From: GCA-002733465 sp965230525
Lineage (GTDB): Bacteria; Pseudomonadota; Gammaproteobacteria; Enterobacterales; Kangiellaceae
Reading direction: 5' to 3'
Length of the DNA: 64,000 nucleotides
Assembly (NCBI GenBank): GCA_965230525.1
Contig: OZ246008.1
Location: forward strand, 62,001 to 126,000
Below, one piece after another: positions 1-8,812 of this stretch; positions within the stretch are counted from its first letter, which is position 1, and each line of letters begins with the position of its first letter. The notes beneath the pieces are model-generated. The model was not told where the DNA came from. It saw only the letters and a list, made by a program, of their open reading frames with translations, and ran no database searches. A program made the position numbers and the translations under genes.

Positions 1-300
1 GTATTAGGATTAAGCATATTGCACTTACTCAGCAACTGGCAAGAATCGATTGAAAAAGTACACCAACTGCTTAAACCTGGTGGGATTTTTGTTTCCAGCA
101 CCGCCTGTATTAAACACTTATGGCCGCTTAGAGTACTTGGTCCCATGGGATATTGGTTGGGCCTGATTCCAAAGCTAAGTTATTTTGATAGCAATGAACT
201 GAAACAAAGCATGATTGATTGCGGATTCGAAATCGAGCATTTTTGGCAGCCAGGCAAAAACAAAGGCGTTTTTATTATTGCAAAAAAGAAAGCCGATTAA
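1..300 (+). CDS. Class I SAM-dependent methyltransferase, C-terminal part (truncated by window edge)
   Basis: The reading frame is open from base 1 to a TAA at 298-300, so the real start lies upstream of the window. The visible 99 residues include an LKPGG turn (motif between strand 4 and helix D of class I methyltransferases) and a closing strand (GVFIIAKKK) typical of the end of the Rossmann-like fold. The SAM-binding glycine loop would lie in the missing part, so the substrate cannot be judged. A UbiE/SmtA-like small-molecule methyltransferase is the simplest guess. Confidence 0.7.
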   Translation, partial: VLGLSILHLLSNWQESIEKVHQLLKPGGIFVSSTACIKHLWPLRVLGPMGYWLGLIPKLSYFDSNELKQSMIDCGFEIEHFWQPGKNKGVFIIAKKKAD

Positions 301-343
301 CTTCTGAATCCCCCCCCAGCTAAGACTTTAATCCGTAGAGCAT

Positions 344-401
344 CCGCAAACCGTTTATCGGCGATCACGTCACTATTTCCCCTATTTAGTGCGGTTTGCG
401 G
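344..401. repeat. Perfect 10-bp inverted repeat upstream of oligopeptidase B
   Basis: CCGCAAACCG (344-353) is matched by its exact complement CGGTTTGCGG (392-401), with 38 bases between the arms. It lies in the 204-bp gap before the next gene. There is no T-run after it, so it is not a typical terminator. It could be a cruciform, a structured leader or an operator; the sequence alone does not decide. Confidence 0.4.
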
Positions 402-504
402 TAAAAATGCCGGTGATCCCCTTCGCTTTATCTGCTAGTCTATTGAAAAAATTTAGGGATATCATGGCTGATATCGTCTCATCGATTAACCAGGGTCAAA
501 GGAC

Positions 505-2673
505 ATGCAAAAAACCATAACTCAATTTTTCTTATTAACACTAATATTAGGCTTAATTTCCGGCTGTAGTGAAAACCAACCAGAAGCTCCCAAAGAAATG
601 AAAACAACCACCCAACAAGATACCCCACCGATTGCCAAAAAAGTCGATCATATTATGTCAATTCACGGCCATCAGCGAACGGATCCTTACTACTGGCTGC
701 GTGATGATACACGTGAAAACCCGGAAGTATTGGCTTACCTCAACGCTGAGAATGAGTACACTGAAAAGAAAATGGCTCACACTAAAGAGCTGCAACAAAA
801 GCTCTATGAAGAAATGATTGGGCGGCTTGAGCCCAATAAAGAGTCAGTGCCAGTTTTTGAAAAAGGCTATTGGTACTCAAGCGTGTTTAAAAAAGGCCAA
901 GACTATCGAATTCATGTTCGCCAAAAACAAACGTTATCAGCGCCTCAAGAAGTATTACTTGATGAAAACAGTCGAGCCAAAGGATTTGAATACTATCGTC
1001 TTGGCGCCATGGAGCTTAGTAGCGACTTAAACTTGCTCGCGATTTCGGAAGATACGGTTAGTCGCCGACTTTATGAAATACGTATAAAAGATCTGACAAC
1101 GGGTAAATTTTATCCCGAAGTTTTAACCAACACTTCAGGCCAAGCGGTATGGGCCAATGATAGCAAGACCTTATTTTATGTTAAGAAAGACCCTGACACT
1201 TTGTTGCCTTATCAGGTTTATCGCCATACGCTTGGCACACCTCAGCAACAGGACGTGTTAGTTTATCAAGAAGATGATGCAGAATTTTATACTTATATTT
1301 ATAAAACCCGCTCGGAAAAATATATTGCCATCGGCAATTACGCCACAGAAAGTTCAGAACTTAGAGTTGTCCCTGCGGACTCACCAACAGATGAACTCAC
1401 GCTTTTTTTAGCCAGAGAAGATAAGCATGTTTTTGAAGTCGACCACATTAATAATCGTTTTTATATACTCTCCGATTTCGAAGCGCCCAATGAAAGAATT
1501 TGGACTGTTGAAGAAAAGCAAATTGGCTCTAAAAAATACTGGAATGAATTAATAGCCCACCGTGATGACACGCTTATTCAATCGATTGAGCTCTTCAATA
1601 ATCATTTAGTCACGAGCGAGCGAGTTGAAGGTGTCGAAAAGCTCAGAATTCGAAAACTTGATGGTCAGCTGTTTGACGAAATAAAGTTTCAAGATGCGGC
1701 CTACAACGTCAGTTTTGGCAATAATCCTGACCCCGAGTCTAAATTGTTTCGTTATTCCTACTCTAGTTTAACCACGCCTAATTCAGTCTATGATTACAAC
1801 ATTGAAAGCAAAGTGAGTGAGTTAAAAAAGCAAGACAAAGTGATTGGTGATTTCAAACCTGAATATTACTTTTCAGAACGAATCATGATCAAAGCACGTG
1901 ATGGAAAAATGGTGCCGGTATCAATCGTTTATCGTAAAGACAAGTTTAACAAAGATAACTCAAATCCATTGTTAAACTATGCCTACGGCTCCTATGGCTC
2001 GACAATAGATCCTAGCTTTAGTAGCTCTCGGTTAAGCTTGCTCGACCGCGGTTTTGTTTTCGCTATATCGCATATTCGTGGCGGTAAGATGCTCGGTCGT
2101 CAGTGGTATGAGGAGGGTAAAAAGTTGACCAAAATGAATACCTTTACTGACTTCAACGACGCCACCAAAGCTTTAATTGAACAAGGTTACGGAGACCCCG
2201 AAAGAATCTATGCGCTAGGCGGTTCGGCAGGCGGAATGTTAATGGGCGGCATTATAAATATGCAGCCAGAACTGTATCATGGTGTGATCGCTGCGGTTCC
2301 ATTTGTAGATGTTGTGACCACCATGCTCGATGAGTCAATTCCATTAACAACGGGCGAATTTAATGAATGGGGAAATCCAAAAGATAAAGAGTACTACGAG
2401 TACATGCTTGCCTATTCACCTTATGACCAAGTCAAAAAGCAAGATTATCCTCATCTATTAGTAACCACCGGATTACACGACTCGCAGGTACAATACTGGG
2501 AGCCAGCAAAGTGGGTTGCTAAGCTAAGAGATATGAAAACAGACGATAATCTATTATTGCTCGATACCGATATGGAAGTCGGCCATGGTGGAAAATCTGG
2601 CCGTTATAAGCAATTTCAAGATCAAGCCAAGCGTTACAGTTTTTTATTGGATTTGGCCGATATTAAAGAGTAA
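505..2673 (+). CDS. ptrB: Oligopeptidase B-like S9A serine peptidase, lipoprotein form
   Basis: Prolyl-oligopeptidase family (S9A), closest in layout to oligopeptidase B, which cleaves short peptides after Arg/Lys. After an N-terminal segment comes a beta-propeller region (about residues 50-430) and then an alpha/beta hydrolase domain. The catalytic triad is readable: Ser574 in GGSAGG, Asp659 in GLHDSQV and His694 in VGHGGKSGR. The 722-residue length is normal for the family. The N-terminus is a lipoprotein signal peptide with lipobox LISGC (Cys about residue 21), so this copy should be anchored in the envelope, unlike cytoplasmic E. coli PtrB. AAAGGA lies just before the ATG. It appears to be monocistronic. 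Confidence 0.93.
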   Translation: MQKTITQFFLLTLILGLISGCSENQPEAPKEMKTTTQQDTPPIAKKVDHIMSIHGHQRTDPYYWLRDDTRENPEVLAYLNAENEYTEKKMAHTKELQQKLYEEMIGRLEPNKESVPVFEKGYWYSSVFKKGQDYRIHVRQKQTLSAPQEVLLDENSRAKGFEYYRLGAMELSSDLNLLAISEDTVSRRLYEIRIKDLTTGKFYPEVLTNTSGQAVWANDSKTLFYVKKDPDTLLPYQVYRHTLGTPQQQDVLVYQEDDAEFYTYIYKTRSEKYIAIGNYATESSELRVVPADSPTDELTLFLAREDKHVFEVDHINNRFYILSDFEAPNERIWTVEEKQIGSKKYWNELIAHRDDTLIQSIELFNNHLVTSERVEGVEKLRIRKLDGQLFDEIKFQDAAYNVSFGNNPDPESKLFRYSYSSLTTPNSVYDYNIESKVSELKKQDKVIGDFKPEYYFSERIMIKARDGKMVPVSIVYRKDKFNKDNSNPLLNYAYGSYGSTIDPSFSSSRLSLLDRGFVFAISHIRGGKMLGRQWYEEGKKLTKMNTFTDFNDATKALIEQGYGDPERIYALGGSAGGMLMGGIINMQPELYHGVIAAVPFVDVVTTMLDESIPLTTGEFNEWGNPKDKEYYEYMLAYSPYDQVKKQDYPHLLVTTGLHDSQVQYWEPAKWVAKLRDMKTDDNLLLLDTDMEVGHGGKSGRYKQFQDQAKRYSFLLDLADIKE

Positions 2674-2703
2674 TTGTAGTTTAGGTTTAAGGTCCGAAAA
2701 GCC

Positions 2704-2745
2704 GTTAGATAAGTTAGTTTTTTACTCGCTTATCTAACATTTTCT
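2704..2745 (+). terminator. Low-GC stem-loop after oligopeptidase B
   Basis: GTTAGATAAG (2704-2713) pairs perfectly with CTTATCTAAC (2729-2738) around a 15-base loop, followed by ATTTTCTAAC. It sits 31 bases after the stop of the peptidase gene. The stem is AT-rich and the T-run is short, so terminator activity is plausible but not certain. Confidence 0.45.
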
Positions 2746-2823
2746 AACATCAACTAATTTTTCACTCTTTTTTATTGCTTACTTTTGAATTTAAAGCCCC
2801 AACGCTATCCAAAGCTCTCCCCC

Positions 2824-3222
2824 TTACCACGGCCAAAAACCAAGCACGACGCCAAAGATAACAAACTGAACCGTATGATACCCTCCGTCAATGAACAGCG
2901 CGCGAATAGGTCGATTGGCAAATTGGTAATTAATTCCAAAACTACAAAATACGAAACCTAAACCAATTTTGAGTCCTAAAATTGCACCAACGAGTAGACC
3001 ACTTCCAACAACGATGAAGCTGGACATAATGATGCACGCGATGGTACTAAAAATAAAAGCTAGGCCAAACACTTTAGCGGAATGCGCTGATTTATCTTGT
3101 TGGATTTTCATATCCGCAAGCCAAGCGTTTAAGAACAATGCTGGCGAATACCAAAGGCCACCCAGTACAAAAGACGATATTGACGCGGCTAAAACGGCAA
3201 CCCAATTAATTGATTCAATCAT
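2824..3222 (-). CDS. DUF1761 family small membrane protein
   Basis: A 132-residue protein with about four hydrophobic segments. It opens with INWVAVLAA and FVLGGLWYSPALF, the pattern typical of DUF1761 proteins (a conserved Asn-Trp, then G-x-x-WYSP), and ends in a hydrophobic helix with HTVQFVIFG. The function of the family is unknown; location is the inner membrane. GAGGA lies 8 bases before the ATG and supports this start. It is followed on the same strand by nothing close and preceded by a methyltransferase gene about 50 bases upstream, so the two may be co-transcribed. Confidence 0.8.
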   Translation of the reverse strand: MIESINWVAVLAASISSFVLGGLWYSPALFLNAWLADMKIQQDKSAHSAKVFGLAFIFSTIACIIMSSFIVVGSGLLVGAILGLKIGLGFVFCSFGINYQFANRPIRALFIDGGYHTVQFVIFGVVLGFWPW

Positions 3223-3274
3223 AAGTTTTCCTCGCTAAATTTGTTATTTTAATAATTTTACCGGCTGTTGCTCA

Positions 3275-3874
3275 CTACTCTTTTTGCACAATATAAAAGG
3301 TATGCAGTTCTGGAAATTGGTCAAATTCAAAGTGTTTTAGTTGACAGCCAGAGTTTTCAATAATGTTTAGAAATCCATTTACTCCCAGAGACGAATAATA
3401 CACGGTTGGTCCCATGGCATTATTTTCATGTTCGCCAGCTTGTTCCAGTCCGCCTGCAGAAAATAGGCAAACACCGCCTTTTTCTAATCCTGAAAATAGT
3501 TTTTTTAGTACCCCTGCTTGCTCCGACAACGGTACATGCCAAATACTATCCCAGGCAGTAATAAAGCTATATTTCTTAGGAAGTGACCAAACGCAAATAT
3601 CTTGCAGATAGAAAGAAATTTCAGGATGTCGAGTAATGGCGAGTTCAACCATCTTTGCAGAAATATCAACGCCTTCTGGTTGAAAGCCGTTTTCTAACAT
3701 CAGATCAATAAATCGACCGGTGCATCCACAACCAACATCTAACGCAGCGCCAGGATTTTCAACAAAGTGGAATGCTTTCTGATGAGCGACAACACCATTT
3801 TCGCGGTTAAACCCTTCACGCTCCCAAAGGTGAGTAATTTGGTCATAAGCTCGACCAATATCTTCTGGTTTCAT
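3275..3874 (-). CDS. Class I SAM-dependent methyltransferase
   Basis: Residues about 35-50 read LDVGCGCTGRF, the SAM-binding motif I (usually GxGxG, here GCGCTG), followed by GVDIS (acidic ribose-binding region) and a post-motif YSFITAWDSIWHVP, where the conserved aspartate and the substrate-facing loop are expected. The protein is a complete small methyltransferase of 199 residues from the ATG at 3874; an in-frame TTG two codons earlier is also possible. The substrate cannot be told. It lies upstream of the DUF1761 gene on the same strand. Confidence 0.85.
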   Translation of the reverse strand: MKPEDIGRAYDQITHLWEREGFNRENGVVAHQKAFHFVENPGAALDVGCGCTGRFIDLMLENGFQPEGVDISAKMVELAITRHPEISFYLQDICVWSLPKKYSFITAWDSIWHVPLSEQAGVLKKLFSGLEKGGVCLFSAGGLEQAGEHENNAMGPTVYYSSLGVNGFLNIIENSGCQLKHFEFDQFPELHTFYIVQKE

Positions 3875-3932
3875 AAACAATTAAACCTGCTGTTAGTTTT
3901 CAATTGACTTAAACGCGCCTCGACTTAGCCTC

Positions 3933-4658
3933 TTACTCTTTTGCAGGTGTATTAAACACATAAACACCATTGCTCACTTCAACATTTGGAGGTACTTTGT
4001 GGGTTTCAAAAAAGTCATAACCTTGCTTGAGATTGAGCCAAAAACTATACCATTTGTTTTCTCGGTAACGGGCTAAGTTTTCGTCCTCAAGTTTAAATGG
4101 AAAAGCATGTACTCTAAAGTAAGGCTGGCCAGCCTTTAGTGCTGCTTCGCTTAATGCATAAATCTCATTCATAAGCGGGTCGGTCATTGCGTAACAACCA
4201 ATTGAAACGCAATTCCCATGAACCATCAAAGCACTGCCCGTCCGACCATGATATCTTTCGTAAGCATTTGGATAACCTAGATTAAACGAGAGGTGAAATC
4301 GGCTCCATGGATTTAGTCGCGACGAATTAACAAAGTAAAATCCTTCAGGACTTTGCTGATCACCCTGCTTTAATTTGGGACCTAGCTCACCTGAAAAAGT
4401 ACATATCGGATAGGTTTTAAATAGCACAAACTGGCCATTGCTATTTTCTAACCAAAATTCTAATTGGCTGGATTGCTTAAAGATCCGCATGAAAATAGGT
4501 GCACCGTAAGTGAGACCTTTTTTACTGAGCTGTTTTTTCAGTGAGTCTTCAACTAATGCAATTGATTTTTTTGCGCGTTCACTTGAAGGAAAGTCTTGGG
4601 CCATAGTCAATGAGCTTATCGATAAGAGTAATATGCACGCAGCTATTCTTGTGATCAA
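3933..4658 (-). CDS. YafK/DpaA-like L,D-transpeptidase family protein (YkuD fold)
   Basis: Residues 146-160 contain VHGNCVSIGCYAMTD, the YkuD active-site signature with His147 and nucleophile Cys155. The wording of this motif and the 241-residue length match the E. coli YafK (DpaA/LdtF) branch, which acts on peptidoglycan cross-links or detaches Braun lipoprotein; activity here is inferred. A signal peptide ends near SLTMAQ, placing it in the periplasm. The only in-frame start after the upstream gene is TTG at 4658, so a TTG start is required. It begins 14 bases after the stop of the YqiA-like gene and is probably co-transcribed with it. Confidence 0.88.
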   Translation of the reverse strand: MITRIAACILLLSISSLTMAQDFPSSERAKKSIALVEDSLKKQLSKKGLTYGAPIFMRIFKQSSQLEFWLENSNGQFVLFKTYPICTFSGELGPKLKQGDQQSPEGFYFVNSSRLNPWSRFHLSFNLGYPNAYERYHGRTGSALMVHGNCVSIGCYAMTDPLMNEIYALSEAALKAGQPYFRVHAFPFKLEDENLARYRENKWYSFWLNLKQGYDFFETHKVPPNVEVSNGVYVFNTPAKE

Positions 4659-4672
4659 TTTTTTTCTCGGGC

Positions 4673-5200
4673 TTAATCAGTTTGGTTGGCTAGGTGAGGC
4701 AAATAATTATTGAGGAACTGGGTAAACAATTTATCAACCTCTTCGATGGAGCTATTTAGGCGATGATCACCGGAAATTAGATGTAGAAAGCAATCCCTTT
4801 CTTTTGCAAATCGAACCGAGTGTTCAAAGGGGATCACATCATCATTCCAACCGTGTACCACTTCAATGCGAATGGATGTATCAATCGAATCGGAATAATG
4901 TTGAACCTGATAATCAGGAATATAGAGTGCCGGCGCTAACAAGAACACCCCCTTAGGCGGCGCCTGCTTTGCCGTTACCAAAGATACGTAGCCCCCCATA
5001 CTTGAGCCAACTAATAAATAGGGTTGGGTTTCATGTTTAAGAATGCCGGCAAGCTTGCTGACTCTTACATCTGGGTCATGTGAATCAGAATAGTCAATAC
5101 TATCAACTGAAAAGCCTAAAGAGAGTGCTTTGTCAGCCAGTCTTTTGATTTTTGAGCCCCATGGGCCACTTTCTTTACCATGAGAAAAATAGACTTTCAT
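4673..5200 (-). CDS. YqiA-like alpha/beta hydrolase (UPF0227-type esterase)
   Basis: A compact 175-residue alpha/beta hydrolase. The nucleophile elbow is GSSMGG with Ser67. The acid is Asp120 or Asp121 in HGWNDDVIP, and the general base is His146 in SGDHRL. The early HGKESGPWGSK segment and short length match the YqiA/YcfP esterase-like group, which lacks a lid domain. No signal peptide is visible, so it is cytoplasmic. AAGGGA lies 5 bases before the ATG. It heads a likely two-gene operon with the L,D-transpeptidase; no functional link between the two is evident. Confidence 0.82.
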   Translation of the reverse strand: MKVYFSHGKESGPWGSKIKRLADKALSLGFSVDSIDYSDSHDPDVRVSKLAGILKHETQPYLLVGSSMGGYVSLVTAKQAPPKGVFLLAPALYIPDYQVQHYSDSIDTSIRIEVVHGWNDDVIPFEHSVRFAKERDCFLHLISGDHRLNSSIEEVDKLFTQFLNNYLPHLANQTD

Positions 5201-5312
5201 AATGTTCCCTTCATAAGTAAACCGTTAATCTTTTGATTCGAACAGACTTTGGTAGTTTACTCTGAAAGGAACAAATTGTGTAATGCTTGGTTTTTTTGAG
5301 GGTTTAGTGATT

Positions 5313-5510
5313 TCAGACTCTCTCATACTCGCGCTGCTTTAAAGGCGCCAGCAAGATATAGAAAATCCATGCAAACCAAGAGATAAATAGCATTGCCAAC
5401 AACCAGGCCAACTTTTCACCGCCACTGGTGCGATTGGAGGTTGCAACGACTAAAAATGGCGTTAACCAAATGGCAAACAAACCAGCAAGGAAAATAATCG
5501 AAAATTCCAT
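5313..5510 (-). CDS. Small two-helix membrane protein, unknown function
   Basis: A 65-residue protein with two hydrophobic helices (about residues 2-21 and 31-53) joined by a short polar loop, and a charged tail KQREYERV. ATG at 5510 is preferred over an in-frame TTG six codons upstream because GAGGGGAG lies 8 bases before it. The second helix pattern (LAWLLAMLF...AWIFYILLAPLK) recalls phospholipase-D N-terminal-like or superinfection-immunity small membrane proteins, but the resemblance is too weak to name it. Confidence 0.6.
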   Translation of the reverse strand: MEFSIIFLAGLFAIWLTPFLVVATSNRTSGGEKLAWLLAMLFISWFAWIFYILLAPLKQREYERV

Positions 5511-5642
5511 GAAAAACGCTCCCCTCAAATAAGTAGATTTAGTATCTGTGTGAAGGTTTAACGTTTTTTCTTATCAATTATTCCAATCAATGAGTTGGCT
5601 TAATCAACTTGTCGATTAACCCAACCACACAAGAAAGCGAGA

Positions 5643-6425
5643 TTAGCTTTCAACAAAGGCTCTCTCTACCACGTAGTCGCCTTGAACACCTTTTTTACGA
5701 CTCTCTTCAAACCCCTGTTGATCGAGTATTGCGCAAGTATCAGTTAACATCGATGGGCTGCCACACAACATTACTCGATCATGTTTGGGATCGAGCGCGG
5801 GCAAACCAACATCCTGACAAAGCTTACCGGATTGCAACAGGTCAGTAATACGACCTTGGTTTTGGTAACGTTCACGAGTTACACAGGGGTAATAAATTAG
5901 TTGCTCGCTTATCATATCACCTAAGTATTCGTGACTTTTTAAGTCTTCACTGAGCATTTTGTGATAAGCCACTTCGTTGACAAAGCGAACCCCGTGAAAT
6001 AAAACCACTTTCTCAAAGCGTTCGTATGTCTCAGGATCTTTGATGATACTCAAGAAGGGCGCTAGTCCCGTTCCGGTGCCAATCAATACTAAATTTCTAC
6101 CATCTCGCAAATCATCAATGACTAAGGTCCCCGTGGGCTTGCTGCCTATCAACACTTCATCACCAGGCTTAAGATGTTGCAGCTTGGAAGTCAAAGCGCC
6201 GTCAGGCACCTTGATACTAAAAAACTCTAAGTGCTCTTCATAATTAGCGCTAGCAATACTGTAAGCTCGCATGATTGGTCTATCTTCGCCTTGAGCTAAA
6301 CCAATCATTATAAATTCACCGTTTCTAAATCTGAGTCCAGGACTTCGAGTGGTCTTAAAGGAAAATAGGGTGTCATTCCAGTGAATAACATCGATAACGG
6401 TTTCGGTATTGTGTTTTTTACTCAT
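5643..6425 (-). CDS. fpr: Ferredoxin/flavodoxin-NADP+ reductase
   Basis: A 260-residue FAD/NAD(P)-binding oxidoreductase. Residues 53-59 RAYSIAS form the FAD-binding RxYS motif, IGTGTGLAPFLS (about 115-126) is the NADP pyrophosphate loop, and MLCGSPSML near residue 222 is the C-terminal NADP motif. The C-terminus YVVERAFVES is that of the bacterial Azotobacter/Pseudomonas class of Fpr, in which the residue after the Phe shields the flavin. It transfers electrons between NADPH and ferredoxin or flavodoxin in the cytoplasm and in Pseudomonas responds to oxidative stress. No regulator lies beside it here. Confidence 0.93.
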   Translation of the reverse strand: MSKKHNTETVIDVIHWNDTLFSFKTTRSPGLRFRNGEFIMIGLAQGEDRPIMRAYSIASANYEEHLEFFSIKVPDGALTSKLQHLKPGDEVLIGSKPTGTLVIDDLRDGRNLVLIGTGTGLAPFLSIIKDPETYERFEKVVLFHGVRFVNEVAYHKMLSEDLKSHEYLGDMISEQLIYYPCVTRERYQNQGRITDLLQSGKLCQDVGLPALDPKHDRVMLCGSPSMLTDTCAILDQQGFEESRKKGVQGDYVVERAFVES

Positions 6426-6541
6426 GAGAACTGCGCTTTTGATTGAATATTTTTAGCTAGATAGGTGACTAGTAGAGTCGTAGGATTGGCTGAACCACTC
6501 GTCTAATCGGCATCTAGTAAATGGCGACGAATACTCGAATT

Positions 6542-7798
6542 TCAATGCTTTTCGTCTCCCGTTGATAATTGCCGGCGATTATACCCGAAATGGATCAATC
6601 CGATAACCAGTACACCTGTAAAAATCAACAGTGCAAATGGCAATGCTGTGCCGTCATAACAAAAAGTCAGCATCGGACCCGCCAGTGCACCGCTGCCAAA
6701 TCGCAAAGTACCAATGACTGCCGTTGCAGTTCCGGTTTGCTGAGAAAACTTTAACAATACAAGTGCGTCGGCATTAATGATCAGCGCCATAAGACATCCC
6801 ATAATGGGAAGAAGGCTGATGACAAAAAGACTCAACGAAAGTTGATTAAGCACTCCGACAACCAGAGTTATAGCCGCTAACATGGCTAACAACCAAAAGC
6901 TGCCCATGATTTTAAAAACGCCAGCGCCCTTGGATAATCGAGAATTAATAAAATTAGCAACCATTAGGCCAACCACATTTAATCCAAATAAAACACCAAA
7001 GACCAACTCTGAAACTTCAAACAAACTGATATAGACAAACGAAATGCCGGTGACATAGGTAAAAAAGGTAAATGAACCAACCAATGAAACTAACAAAAAG
7101 CCTCGCATTTCCTTGTCGGAAAGGATGCTTTGGTAGCTAGCCAAGTACAATGTTTTAAAGTTTTGTCGAGGTCCCAGCTTGGCTTGCAGATTTGGAAAAA
7201 TTAACAGACTAATGGATAGAATCAACAACGCATAGGCAAACAGAAACCAAAAAATTGAGCGCCAACCAGAAAACTCCAATAACACGCCACCAATGGTTGG
7301 TGCTAGCAGCGGCGCGATCATCATTATTGAGGAAACATAAGATAGCCCTTTGACCGTGTCCTTTCCGAATAGCAGTCGAATTGTGCCCGGAATCACGAGT
7401 GTGGCAGCCCCTCCAAATAAGGCTTGTAGCGAACGAAACACTAAAAACCACTCGATTTGCTGGCTAGCCGCCAGCAGCAAACTAAACAAGCAGTAGCCAG
7501 TTAAACCGATAATCAACATCTTTTTGCGTCCGAATTGATCCGCCAGTGGACCAAATAAGAACATACCGAAGGCGTAAAAAAACAAGTACAGACTCAAACT
7601 GTTCTGCAAGCTTGTAATACTCGACTGAAAATCTTCAGCGATTAGCGGCATTGCCGGCAGATACATATCGATCGCCAGTGGCGTGACTGCTGTTATTGCA
7701 GCAAACAGAGGCAAGTAACGGTTTATTGACGGCGTTGACTGGCGGTTAGGGCTGGTATTGGAGTTCGGGCTGGGGTTTGATTTAGTGGTATCGGACAT
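6542..7798 (-). CDS. Bcr/CflA-family MFS drug efflux transporter
   Basis: A 418-residue major facilitator with about 12 membrane helices. TPLAIDMYLPAMP in helix 1 is the hallmark of the Bcr/CflA (DHA1) group, and GPLADQFGRKKML is the MFS motif A between helices 2 and 3. Members export bicyclomycin, sulfonamides, chloramphenicol or small metabolites; the substrate here is unknown. The N-terminal about 25 residues are polar and rich in Asn/Ser/Pro. It is transcribed divergently from a LysR regulator, which may control it. Confidence 0.9.
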   Translation of the reverse strand: MSDTTKSNPSPNSNTSPNRQSTPSINRYLPLFAAITAVTPLAIDMYLPAMPLIAEDFQSSITSLQNSLSLYLFFYAFGMFLFGPLADQFGRKKMLIIGLTGYCLFSLLLAASQQIEWFLVFRSLQALFGGAATLVIPGTIRLLFGKDTVKGLSYVSSIMMIAPLLAPTIGGVLLEFSGWRSIFWFLFAYALLILSISLLIFPNLQAKLGPRQNFKTLYLASYQSILSDKEMRGFLLVSLVGSFTFFTYVTGISFVYISLFEVSELVFGVLFGLNVVGLMVANFINSRLSKGAGVFKIMGSFWLLAMLAAITLVVGVLNQLSLSLFVISLLPIMGCLMALIINADALVLLKFSQQTGTATAVIGTLRFGSGALAGPMLTFCYDGTALPFALLIFTGVLVIGLIHFGYNRRQLSTGDEKH

Positions 7799-7868
7799 AA
7801 TTTTCTAGTTTTGTTTGAAATTGTTTTTTAAACCTTCCAATCGAAAAGTGAAGTTAGAGTTTATGCGC

Positions 7869-7920
7869 CTGCCACAAATGAGTAAATGCTATATAATTAA
7901 TACCAAGTATGCATAACTGG
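7869..7920 (+). promoter_or_regulatory. Sigma-70-like promoter and dyad in front of the LysR gene
   Basis: CTGCCA (7869-7874), a 17-base spacer and a perfect TATAAT (7892-7897) make a good promoter reading toward the LysR gene at 7928. An 18-bp imperfect dyad centred on ATGCAT (7903-7920, outer arms CCA/TGG) covers the expected transcription start. LysR regulators commonly bind such dyads and repress themselves, so it is a candidate autoregulatory site; this is inference. Confidence 0.5.
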
Positions 7921-7927
7921 AATACCC

Positions 7928-8812
7928 ATGCTGTCAGATTTAAACCTGTTAAAACATTTGCATGCCCTGCTGCATGAAAAAAACGTTTCTCGTGCGGCGC
8001 AAACTATGTCGATCACACAATCAGCGATGAGCCGATCCTTCGCCAAGCTTAAAAAGGAGCTTAATGATCCTTTGATGGTCAGGGTGAACAATCAATACAC
8101 CCTGACTGAAAAAGCAATTGCCTTAAAGGCCGAGCTCGATCAATTAACTCCTCAACTCAATCAATTCGGCCGCTCGATTCCGCTTGACTTAAGTCAGGTG
8201 GATAAAGAGCTGCATATTGCCGGTACAGATTTAGATGTACTGTACGTTGAGAAAGGCATAAAACAAATACAACAGCAAGCGCCCAACCTTAGACTGTCGA
8301 TCCGAAATAATCATTTAAAAATGATTGATGATTTAATCACCGGTGAAATTGATTTTTTAATGACCGCTGTGGATGATCAACGATCGGGACTGTATCGACG
8401 GCTTGTAGCTACCGATGAATTTGTCGCAGTGACCGGCAAATCTAGCCGCCTTAACGCTAAAAACTTCTCGCTAGAAAGCTACCTTAATCATCGACATGGT
8501 ATGTTTTCTTTTGCCGAACAAAGCAGAGCCAGAGTTGATGCGGCTTTAGAAAAAATAGCCAAACAGCGTCAAGTGACTTTATCGCTACCAAGCTTTTCTC
8601 AAATAGCACCATTTTTGGAAAATGGTCAGTTAATATTTTCGGTACCAAGAAGGTTTGCGAATCATTTGAACCAATCAATGGATATCAAAATATTGCCTCT
8701 GCCATTTCAGGTTGAACCACTTACTATTTATCTGTATTGGCACGAACGAAATCTAACCAGCCAGCTTCATCAATGGGTGAAGGATTGTTTGATTTCTTTT
8801 AAGGATTTTTAG
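7928..8812 (+). CDS. LysR-type transcriptional regulator
   Basis: Residues 1-62 form the winged helix-turn-helix of LysR regulators (NLLKHLHALLHEKNVSRAA, then SITQSAMSRSFAKLKKEL). The rest (about 88-294) is the two-lobed effector-binding domain. Length of 294 is normal. The N-terminal sequence resembles the NodD/LeuO-like branch (MLSDLNLLKHLHALL). It is divergent from the Bcr/CflA exporter and the arrangement suggests control of that gene. Its 3' end overlaps the convergent gluzincin-like gene by 14 bases. Confidence 0.92.
   Translation: MLSDLNLLKHLHALLHEKNVSRAAQTMSITQSAMSRSFAKLKKELNDPLMVRVNNQYTLTEKAIALKAELDQLTPQLNQFGRSIPLDLSQVDKELHIAGTDLDVLYVEKGIKQIQQQAPNLRLSIRNNHLKMIDDLITGEIDFLMTAVDDQRSGLYRRLVATDEFVAVTGKSSRLNAKNFSLESYLNHRHGMFSFAEQSRARVDAALEKIAKQRQVTLSLPSFSQIAPFLENGQLIFSVPRRFANHLNQSMDIKILPLPFQVEPLTIYLYWHERNLTSQLHQWVKDCLISFKDF

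Noticed and set aside
5609..5848. 79-codon plus-strand frame opposite the fpr end
   Set aside because: It is antisense to fpr, which is well supported.
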